A stretch of 9,365 nt of DNA, taken from assembly GCA_964445715.1 (NCBI GenBank), contig CAYULJ010000066.1, positions 1 through 9,365 on the forward strand. The letters are read 5' to 3'. Below are positions 1 to 5,128 of the stretch, in pieces. Source of the stretch: CAYPYS01 sp964445715. Lineage in GTDB: Bacteria > Omnitrophota > Gorgyraeia > Gorgyraeales > Gorgyraeaceae. The first letter of the stretch is position 1. Each line of letters starts with the position of its first letter. A program made the position numbers and the translations under genes. The notes under the pieces are model-generated. The model was not told where the DNA came from. It worked only from the letters and a program-made list of their open reading frames with translations, and ran no database searches.

Positions 1-2
1 GG

Positions 3-569
3 GACAGAAAGTGCCAGGTGTATATTGTCGAAAACATCGATAAATGGAAGAAGTTTTTGAAAAATGTAGGATTTAATGCAGAGCTAGTGGGCGGGTTTGT
101 GCCGAATTATGGCGAGAAAGAGATGTTTTTGTGTGCTTTGTCCGATGGGTATCTTGCAGTCACGTTTCCGCACGAGTTGACTCACCTTATTTTTTCAGAC
201 ATAGCTGGTAAGAGTACTATCCCGTTGTGGCTCAACGAGGGGTTGGGGAATTATGAGGCGAGTGTAACTAGTTTATCGAATAAGGTTCTTGTAAAACATA
301 TAAAGGAAGGAAGGCAGATTTTGCTCGGAGATCTCTTGCGCATGGCGCGATATCCTGATGGCAAATCTATGCGGGAGCTTTTTTACGCGCAGTCAGAAAA
401 GATGGTAGAGTTTTTCATCGCGCAATACGGGCGAAAGAAGTTTAGAAAATTTTGCGAATTTATATTAAAAGACAGGTCTTTTAAAGACTCTCTTCTCAGT
501 GCGTATAGAGGAGACTTTGAGGGATTGGAAGACTTTAATATAAAACTTGTCGAGTATATAGTGAAGTAA
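3..569 (+). CDS. Peptidase MA-like zinc metalloprotease, 5'-partial
   Basis: Putative zinc-dependent peptidase of the gluzincin group. Numbering from the GTG at 18, the zinc site HELTH lies at residues 52-56 and is followed 18 residues later by Glu74 in WLNEGLGNYE. This HExxH plus downstream NEG arrangement is typical of the peptidase MA-like family. The frame stays open to the left edge with no stop, and the domain's first strand (VYIVENIDKWKKF) starts right at the GTG, which has no Shine-Dalgarno sequence before it. I therefore infer that the real start, probably with a signal peptide, lies outside the window. The C-terminal half is rich in charged and aromatic residues and has no further recognised domain. 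The substrate is unknown. The stop is 6 bp before a palindromic repeat cluster. The fold assignment is fairly sure; the physiological role is not. Confidence 0.75.
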   Translation, partial: DRKCQVYIVENIDKWKKFLKNVGFNAELVGGFVPNYGEKEMFLCALSDGYLAVTFPHELTHLIFSDIAGKSTIPLWLNEGLGNYEASVTSLSNKVLVKHIKEGRQILLGDLLRMARYPDGKSMRELFYAQSEKMVEFFIAQYGRKKFRKFCEFILKDRSFKDSLLSAYRGDFEGLEDFNIKLVEYIVK

Positions 570-575
570 TCGGAC

Positions 576-682
576 CTTAAGTATACACTTAAAGTATACA
601 CTTATCCACATTGTAGGGGACGTTTAAACGTCCCCTACAATGTGGATAAGTGATGTGGGTATGGACAAAGTGTGAACTTAAG
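576..682. repeat. Nested palindromic repeat cluster
   Basis: The outer arms CTTAAGTATACACTT (576-590) and AAGTGTGAACTTAAG (668-682) are inverted repeats matching at 13 of 15 positions. The right arm is identical to an arm of the 41-bp hairpin family found elsewhere in this window. A second AAGTATACACTT (592-603) directly repeats the end of the left arm. Between the arms lies a perfect 54-bp palindrome (599-652) centred on GTTTAAAC. The simplest reading is a split copy of the hairpin element with a second palindrome inside it. No open frame or terminator-like T-run is associated with it. Confidence 0.85.
599..652. repeat. Perfect 54-bp palindrome with two inverted DnaA-box sequences
   Basis: Every base of 599-625 pairs with 626-652. 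Each arm contains the canonical DnaA-box 9-mer: TTATCCACA at 602-610 and its reverse complement TGTGGATAA at 641-649. A stem this long could extrude as a cruciform in DNA or form a very stable RNA hairpin. Whether DnaA binds is unknown. There is no dnaA, dnaN or AT-rich unwinding region nearby, so an origin is not supported. Confidence 0.8.
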
Positions 683-706
683 ACAGAAGCGAGAGGAGGG
701 TAGGTC

Positions 707-1069
707 ATGGAGAAGAAATTGTTTTTGATCTTGATTTTATTTGTTGTTGTAGCTATTGTTGGTTGTGCGGATGTAAAGACTCCGACAGCAGGTTATGCGT
801 TGACTCATCCCCTTAGCACAAAGACAATGGTCGTCTCTGGCACAGCCCAGGATGAGGTACTTGAAAAGTGGGGAGAGCCTGATCAGATAATAGAGACGGG
901 TTATGGCGAGCAAGGCCTTAAGAAAGAGACATGGGTGTATGATGAGTGGATGCCTTATATGCCGGTTGATTTCAGGCATCTATCGAAAGGTAAAAAGATA
1001 TTTTTTGTAGGTGGTTATGTGACCGGGTACAAAGATATAGAGGCTAAAACAGTGAACAGTGAACAGTGA
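707..1069 (+). CDS. Small lipoprotein, BamE/SmpA-like
   Basis: A 120-residue exported lipoprotein. Residues 1-20 form a lipoprotein signal peptide (MEKK, then a hydrophobic run) ending in the lipobox IVGC, with Cys20 as the lipidation site. The mature part contains DEVLEKWGEPDQI (around residues 50-62) followed by ETWVYDEW. This matches the 'turn-helix-GxPd-xx-W.Y' pattern of SmpA/OmlA (BamE-like) domains, which are small outer-membrane-associated folds. A strong Shine-Dalgarno sequence (AGGAGG, 694-699) precedes the ATG. The last residues (VNSEQ) and the TGA stop are encoded by a heptamer repeat, so the native C-terminus has probably been replaced or extended. BamD- and LptE-like genes lie downstream, which fits an envelope role, but direct membership of the BAM complex is inference. 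Confidence 0.7.
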   Translation: MEKKLFLILILFVVVAIVGCADVKTPTAGYALTHPLSTKTMVVSGTAQDEVLEKWGEPDQIIETGYGEQGLKKETWVYDEWMPYMPVDFRHLSKGKKIFFVGGYVTGYKDIEAKTVNSEQ

Positions 1070-1126
1070 ATTGTGAATGGCGTTATATTATTCACTATTC
1101 ACTAACTACCATTCACTATTCACTAA
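1050..1126. repeat. Heptanucleotide repeat tract with inverted halves
   Basis: The left half has three exact CAGTGAA units (1050-1070) followed by TTGTGAA (1071-1077). The right half has a 16-bp direct repeat ATTCACTATTCACTAA at 1090-1105 and 1111-1126, built from TTCACTA units. TTCACTA is the reverse complement of TAGTGAA, so the halves are inverted relative to each other and could pair in part. The tract overlaps the end of the upstream lipoprotein gene and ends 14 bp before the next start codon. Confidence 0.8.
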
Positions 1127-1140
1127 TTAGAGAGGTTGCT

Positions 1141-1833
1141 ATGAAAAGCATATCTATAGGTCTTATGTTGGTTTTTTGTATTTTTGCGCTTTGTCTTGTA
1201 CCGCAATGTTTAGCTGAAGAGAAAAAGGAATCGCTATCACCAAACCTGCCTAAGCAGCCTCAGAACGTGTCGCCGTCCAAGCCGATATTGCCACCGATTG
1301 TCCCATCTAGCCCTTCAGCTGCTGTATCGCCAACGCTTTCGCCGAATATATCAACTCCAGTTGTCACTCCGCAAGTTATAAGCACGAGTACGTACACCTC
1401 GTCTGCTAATCCTCAGGTCCATCTACCACCACAGTTACCAAGTATACCAGTCCGAGGTACTACGCCCATCATCCCTAATATACCCAAATTACAAAATATA
1501 CCAATATTATTTAAAACTGTTATAGGCAAGATTGTCAAGACAGGACTGGATGAAGATGGGGTATTATGGATGGAACTGCAAGATAAATTAGTAGACCGTA
1601 GAATCAAGATCAAGATACAAGATTCAGATAATATTTCTATATTAAAACAAGAGGAAAGGATTACTGTTAATGATCTTGTTATAGGTGATTTGGTGAAAAT
1701 AAATTATATAAGGCATGGATCCGAGAATATAGCGAATTTAATAAGGACTATGACAGAGGAAGAACTGAAAAAGCTAAGGAGCGCAGGATCTAAAAAACCT
1801 GATACTACAGAAGATGTAACCGTAGAGAAATAG
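1141..1833 (+). CDS. Secreted Pro/Ser-rich protein of unknown function
   Basis: A 230-residue protein I do not recognise by name. Residues 1 to about 25 are a Sec signal peptide (MKSISIG, hydrophobic core, ending QCLAEE). A Pro/Ser/Thr-rich low-complexity linker of about 95 residues follows, repeating P-x-x-P and SP/TP motifs. The C-terminal part (about residues 125-205) is predicted mostly beta: GKIVKTGLDEDGVLWMEL, then alternating hydrophobic strands and NDLVIGDLVKINY. This resembles a small beta-barrel/OB-like domain, possibly of the kind found in DUF5666-like periplasmic proteins (inference). The tail is charged. I chose the ATG at 1141, preceded by AGAGAGG, because an upstream in-frame GTG at 1066 would translate the heptamer repeat. 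The protein is likely periplasmic or surface-tethered, with the linker spanning peptidoglycan. The next gene starts 8 bp downstream, suggesting one transcript. Confidence 0.7.
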   Translation: MKSISIGLMLVFCIFALCLVPQCLAEEKKESLSPNLPKQPQNVSPSKPILPPIVPSSPSAAVSPTLSPNISTPVVTPQVISTSTYTSSANPQVHLPPQLPSIPVRGTTPIIPNIPKLQNIPILFKTVIGKIVKTGLDEDGVLWMELQDKLVDRRIKIKIQDSDNISILKQEERITVNDLVIGDLVKINYIRHGSENIANLIRTMTEEELKKLRSAGSKKPDTTEDVTVEK

Positions 1834-1841
1834 GCAAACCT

Positions 1842-2171
1842 GTGTTCATTATTTCAAGATCTGAAAGACATACTGTACTTGCCCTTCTCATTTTTGGCAC
1901 GCTTTGCCTGACATTTTCTTATTTTCAAAAAATCCTGTCTGATATCGAAACAATAGAGATCGAAGAAAAACGCGTTCTCATAAATATAAACATTGCTACT
2001 GTCGGAGAACTTGAGCGCCTGCCAGGAATAGGCCCTGTTTTCGCAACAAAGATAGTCAACTACAGAGAAGATATAGGTGGATATAGCTCAGTAGAAGAAC
2101 TAAAAGATATAGATGGCATAGGTAATAAAAAATTTGAGTCAATAAAAGACCTTGTTGCAATAAATGAATAG
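1842..2171 (+). CDS. comEA: ComEA-like helix-hairpin-helix DNA-binding protein
   Basis: A 109-residue protein with one N-terminal membrane anchor (about residues 10-28, TVLALLIFGTLCLTF) and a C-terminal double helix-hairpin-helix domain (about 47-105). The hallmark pieces are ININIATVGELERLPGIGP, then YRED.GGYSSVEEL, then IDGIGNKKF. These match the ComEA family, whose members bind incoming double-stranded DNA at the outer face of the inner membrane during natural transformation. The start is GTG, 8 bp after the previous stop and without an evident Shine-Dalgarno sequence, so translation may be coupled. The gene overlaps comEC by 8 bp, the usual comEA-comEC partnership. HhH proteins with other roles exist, but the anchor plus the neighbour make ComEA the best call. 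Confidence 0.88.
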   Translation: MFIISRSERHTVLALLIFGTLCLTFSYFQKILSDIETIEIEEKRVLININIATVGELERLPGIGPVFATKIVNYREDIGGYSSVEELKDIDGIGNKKFESIKDLVAINE

Positions 2172-3585
2172 ACGTCCGCTCGCTATAATTTCAATTTTAT
2201 TCATAATAGGTATAGTATTTGCTAAATTTTTACCTGATTCAGTTATTTTTTTTCATGTATCTGCAGTTATTTTAGTTTTTATATCCCTCGCCCTGACCTT
2301 CTCCCTAAAAGGGAGAGGGAATGTCGCAAATATTTTTTTATTGCTGGCAATAGTTTTATTTGGGACCCTTGCATATCTTAATTCTAACCAGTTTTCAAAT
2401 ACTCATATCTCATATTTTTTAGAAGAGGAAACAAGAAAAGCAGATATCATCGGTATTATAAAAACCCCTGCATTAAAACGAGGGCCGTATTTTGGCAAGA
2501 TCAATTCGACATACTTATTTGAATTAGAGGCTATAAAGAGAAATGGTGAATGGCGGAGGGTGAAGGGTGTAAGTCAGATCAGGATACAGACAGAAAAGGA
2601 TTATGCTTATGGCGACAGGCTGTTGGCGAGAGGGGTTATAAAAAGGCCTCGCAATGACAGTTACTACCGCGCGTACCTCGAAAGACAGAATATATTCGCT
2701 ATAATAAATACGAAAGAGCACGACATTATTATTTTATCGCAGGATTATAAAGCAAGTCCTGTCCTGAAGCGCCTCTATTTGCTCCGCGAAAAACTCAAAG
2801 CTCAAATCCTTGAAAAAATGCCTTTGGATAGCGGCGCGTTTTTAAGAGCGATTCTTCTCGGCGACCGCTCAGAACTTCCGAAGGATATTCAGGAGTCTTT
2901 TAAAAAATCAGGCACCATGCATATCCTGGCAATAAGCGGACTCCACATTGCCCTCATAGCCTTTTTTATCGTAACTTTTTTGAAGCTTTTGAGGTTCCGT
3001 AGAGGTTTTTATTGCACTTTTACAATTGTGTTTTTGATTTTATTCGCCTTGCTCACGCTTTCCAGGCCTTCAGTAGTAAGAGCAGTGGTCATGGCATGTA
3101 TATTTATTTTAGGTAAACTTCTTGGGAGAAAGGTGGACGTGTATAATTCTTTGGGCGCAGCAGCTATTTTCATATTACTCTGGAACCCAAAGGATCTTTT
3201 TGCTGTTGGATTCCAGCTTTCATTTCTGGCAGTGCTATCGATTTTATATTTTACCCCGAAGTTTATAAAATTGACAAAACAAGGCACTAATTTTTACATT
3301 AAAAAATACATCTTTACGCCAATTGCAGTATCAGTCTCGGCTTGGCTTGGAACCGCGCCATTGATTTTTTATTATTTTAAAATATTCACTCCGATCGCAA
3401 TCGTCGCCAATATTTTTGTTATCCCTGCCTTATTTTTGTCTCTATTGGCTGGCATGACCTTTCTTTTATTTGGCCAGGTGCTGTTTTTTGGCAATGCCCT
3501 GGCCAGCTTTAACAATATCTGCGGTCATATAATATTCACCCTGGCAGACTTCTTTGCCTCCTGCCCGCTTAACTTTACACTTTAA
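2164..3585 (+). CDS. comEC: ComEC/Rec2 competence channel, without MBL domain
   Basis: A polytopic inner-membrane protein of 473 residues related to ComEC, the channel that moves single-stranded DNA into the cytoplasm. The N-terminus has paired membrane helices (about residues 5-75). A soluble OB-like DUF4131 region follows (about 85-210). The Competence domain starts near 215 with the family signatures GDRSELP, HILAISGLHIALI and SRPSVVRAVVMA, followed by several more membrane helices. Many ComEC proteins run to 700-800 residues with a C-terminal metallo-beta-lactamase-like domain. Here the frame ends right after the membrane region, with the last residues (LNFTL) and the TAA encoded by a 41-bp hairpin repeat. 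Nothing MBL-like follows before the next gene. It may be a genuine short form or a truncation by the repeat. The ATG overlaps the comEA end. Confidence 0.87.
   Translation: MNRRPLAIISILFIIGIVFAKFLPDSVIFFHVSAVILVFISLALTFSLKGRGNVANIFLLLAIVLFGTLAYLNSNQFSNTHISYFLEEETRKADIIGIIKTPALKRGPYFGKINSTYLFELEAIKRNGEWRRVKGVSQIRIQTEKDYAYGDRLLARGVIKRPRNDSYYRAYLERQNIFAIINTKEHDIIILSQDYKASPVLKRLYLLREKLKAQILEKMPLDSGAFLRAILLGDRSELPKDIQESFKKSGTMHILAISGLHIALIAFFIVTFLKLLRFRRGFYCTFTIVFLILFALLTLSRPSVVRAVVMACIFILGKLLGRKVDVYNSLGAAAIFILLWNPKDLFAVGFQLSFLAVLSILYFTPKFIKLTKQGTNFYIKKYIFTPIAVSVSAWLGTAPLIFYYFKIFTPIAIVANIFVIPALFLSLLAGMTFLLFGQVLFFGNALASFNNICGHIIFTLADFFASCPLNFTL
2284..2320. repeat. Short CCCT/AGGG-type repeat inside comEC
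   Basis: The stretch runs CCCTCGCCCTGACC, then TCTCCCT-AAAA-GGGAGA (2300-2316, a short hairpin), then GGGA. It resembles the CCCTCACCCTAACCCTCTCCC-type intergenic repeats I recall from many bacterial genomes. Here it is read in frame as the loop TFSLKGRGN between two membrane helices. Only one copy is present in the window, so its status as a dispersed repeat is inferred. Confidence 0.45.
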
Positions 3586-3609
3586 CATTGTTGAAGTGTA
3601 AAGTTAAGC
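3567..3609 (-). repeat. 41-bp hairpin element, copy 1 (inverted orientation)
   Basis: A perfect 16-bp stem (GCTTAACTTTACACTT at 3567-3582 with its complement at 3594-3609) encloses an 11-nt loop, TAACATTGTTG. Read on the minus strand, the loop is CAACAATGTTA, identical to copies 2 and 3. The stem differs from theirs at two positions, and both arms have changed so that pairing is kept. The comEC stop codon TAA (3583-3585) is the first triplet of the loop. No T-run follows, so it is not a canonical intrinsic terminator. Confidence 0.9.
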
Positions 3610-3614
3610 TTAGG

Positions 3615-3643
3615 TTGACAGGGAGAGGTGGTTGTGATAAGAT
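3615..3643 (+). promoter_or_regulatory. Sigma70-type promoter for the bamD-lptE-holA genes
   Basis: A perfect -35 hexamer TTGACA (3615-3620), a 17-bp spacer and a -10-like TAAGAT (3638-3643) lie just after the hairpin repeat. Transcription would be expected to begin near 3650, only a few bases before the ATG at 3654, giving a nearly leaderless message. No Shine-Dalgarno sequence sits at the normal distance from that ATG, which agrees with this reading. Prediction from consensus only. Confidence 0.6.
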
Positions 3644-3653
3644 TTTACATACT

Positions 3654-4604
3654 ATGGCTCATATATATCGTATATCTATATTAATAATATTTATATTCTG
3701 CTTCGCGGCGCAACCTGCCTTTGCCTATTGGGTGTGGACGCCAGAAAGCGGAAAGTGGGAAAATCCCAAGTACGCTGCCAAGGATACGCCTCAGGAGCAA
3801 TTAGATTATGCAATGATCTTCTATGAAGAAAAGAATTACAAGGCAGCGCTGAGGGAATTCAAGAAATTGATAAAACATTACCCGCTCTCTAAAGAAGCGC
3901 CTAAGGCCCAATATCATATAGGTCGTATCTTGCAAGACCTTGACAATCCCTATGAGGCGTACAAGGCCTACCAAAAGGTAATAGACCTCTATCCTTATAC
4001 AGAATTTGTGGAAGAGGTCATAGAGAGGGAATATAAAATAGGCGAGATGTTTTTTTCAGGCAAAAGGATCAAGATCCTGGGTGTCCTGAAGATGCCGGCC
4101 GAGGATAAGGCAATAGAGATATTTAAGACAGTGATCGACAATGCACCTTATGGAAAATACGCAGAGCCGGCAACGTTAAATGCAGGCCTTGCCTACAAGA
4201 ACATAGCTGATTATGATAGCGCTATAATGATGTTTAAGGATTTGATCGACAAATATCCAAACTCAGAGTTCATAAATAAGGCGAGATATGAATTGGCAGA
4301 ATGTTCAAAGCTTTTGTCTTTGAGGCCTGAATATGATCAGACTCCTACTGTGTCTGCCCGCAAAGAGTTTGAAGAGTTTATTGAAAAACACCCTGACAGT
4401 GAGTTGTCAAGCGAGGCAAAGCAAATAGTCGGCAAGCTTAAATCCCAAGAGGCTGAGAACGCATACAAGATAGCTCAATATTATGAGTCAAGACGGAAGC
4501 TTGATAGCGCGGTAATATATTATAAAGATATAATGCAGAATTATCCTGATACAGAATGGGCTGCAAAGGCCTGGGAGAGGATAAATGATATTGAGAAGAA
4601 ATAA
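3654..4604 (+). CDS. bamD: BamD-like TPR protein (outer-membrane assembly)
   Basis: A 316-residue exported TPR protein of the BamD/YfiO type, whose classical members help insert beta-barrel proteins into the outer membrane. Residues 1-24 are a Sec signal peptide ending AFA, before YWVWTPESGKW. Five or six TPR-like helix pairs follow. The clearest are LDYAMIFYEEKNYKAALREF (about 50-69), YHIGRILQDLDNPYEAYKAY (about 85-110), AGLAYKNIADYDSAIMMFKD (about 180-205) and AYKIAQYYESRRKLDSAVIY near the end. Classical BamD is a lipoprotein of about 245 residues; here no lipobox Cys follows the signal peptide and the protein is longer. It may be an anchorless BamD relative or a generic periplasmic TPR scaffold. 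The ATG at 3654 is preferred over an upstream TTG that would translate the repeat. lptE overlaps its end by 20 bp. Confidence 0.72.
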   Translation: MAHIYRISILIIFIFCFAAQPAFAYWVWTPESGKWENPKYAAKDTPQEQLDYAMIFYEEKNYKAALREFKKLIKHYPLSKEAPKAQYHIGRILQDLDNPYEAYKAYQKVIDLYPYTEFVEEVIEREYKIGEMFFSGKRIKILGVLKMPAEDKAIEIFKTVIDNAPYGKYAEPATLNAGLAYKNIADYDSAIMMFKDLIDKYPNSEFINKARYELAECSKLLSLRPEYDQTPTVSARKEFEEFIEKHPDSELSSEAKQIVGKLKSQEAENAYKIAQYYESRRKLDSAVIYYKDIMQNYPDTEWAAKAWERINDIEKK

Positions 4605-5115
4605 AACTCACCTTTTGTCTTTAGCCTTTTGCCTTTTGCCTTTATTGTCTGGCTGTGGCTACACGACTAGAGCTATGCTCCCAGAGGATGTAAAGACCAT
4701 TCACGTAGACATATTTAGAAACAGGATCGATATAACCAAAGAGGTCAGCGCGAAGGATAAATATGAAGTTTACAGGTCTGGCTTGGAAGTGGATCTGCGA
4801 GACGCTATCATAGATAGGATATTCTTGGATGGTTATTTAAAGGTCGCGAAAAAAGACAGGGCTGATGCGGTTTTAGAGGGGGAGCTCACAGAGTTCAGAA
4901 AGGATCCTGTCAGGTATCTTGATGAGGACGTAGAGNNNNNNNNNNGATTGAAAAGGTCTGGTGATTCAACTGTATTGGTAGAGGAGCAACAGATAGTAGG
5001 AGACACGACTTATTTTACCACAGGGTCTTTACAGAAAACCGAGACTGACGCATTGAATGAGGCTACATCGGATCTGGCCAGGAGAATAGTAAACAAGATC
5101 GTAGAAGGCTGGTAA
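4585..5115 (+). CDS. lptE: LptE-like LPS-assembly lipoprotein (contains assembly gap)
   Basis: An outer-membrane lipoprotein of the LptE type, which plugs the LptD barrel and helps place LPS in the outer leaflet. Residues 1-24 form a lipoprotein signal peptide with the lipobox LSGC (Cys24), followed directly by GYTTR as in the family. The mature part has a VKTIHVDIFRNR strand, a long helix (YEVYRSGLEVDLRDAIIDRI) and ADAVLEGELTEFRKDPVRYL. It ends in a helix with DLARRIVNKIVEGW, typical of LptE. Ten N (4936-4945) interrupt the central beta region, where the EYR-type strand would be expected, so several residues are missing and the true length exceeds the apparent 176. A strong GGGAGAGG sits 4 bp before the ATG, inside the upstream gene, and the 20-bp overlap implies coupling. 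The adjacent holA reproduces the enterobacterial lptE-holA order. Confidence 0.85.
   Translation: MILRRNKTHLLSLAFCLLPLLSGCGYTTRAMLPEDVKTIHVDIFRNRIDITKEVSAKDKYEVYRSGLEVDLRDAIIDRIFLDGYLKVAKKDRADAVLEGELTEFRKDPVRYLDEDVEXXXXLKRSGDSTVLVEEQQIVGDTTYFTTGSLQKTETDALNEATSDLARRIVNKIVEGW
4610..4644 (+). repeat. Five tandem 7-bp units in the lptE signal-peptide region
   Basis: The units are ACCTTTT, GTCTTTA, GCCTTTT, GCCTTTT and GCCTTTA. They encode the hydrophobic core of the signal peptide (LLSLAFCLLPL). The unit is not a multiple of three, so gain or loss of one copy would shift the frame. The copies are imperfect, which lowers slippage. Confidence 0.75.
4936..4945. other. Assembly gap of 10 N
   Basis: Ten undetermined bases lie inside lptE. 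The flanks happen to stay in one frame, but a gap of exactly 10 N is usually a placeholder of arbitrary size. Judging from the LptE beta-strand pattern, I infer that more than three residues are missing. Confidence 0.95.
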
Positions 5116-5128
5116 TTCTTTATAGACA

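Noticed and set aside
611..641. Promoter with TACAAT (636-641) inside the 54-bp palindrome
   Set aside because: The -10 match is good, but the only -35 candidate (TTGTAG) is poor with a 19-bp spacer, and the symmetry creates the same motif on the other strand.
599..652. Replication origin
   Set aside because: There are only two DnaA-box sequences, both forced by one palindrome. No box cluster, AT-rich unwinding region or dnaA/dnaN/gidA-type neighbours are present.
1066..1140. GTG at 1066 as the start of the Pro-rich secreted protein gene
   Set aside because: It would translate the heptamer repeat ahead of a clear signal peptide. The ATG at 1141 has AGAGAGG before it and begins with a normal MKS signal sequence.
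3588..3653. TTG at 3588 as the start of the BamD-like gene
   Set aside because: This extension lies inside the hairpin repeat and promoter and would place charged residues before the signal peptide. The ATG at 3654 gives a normal Sec signal.
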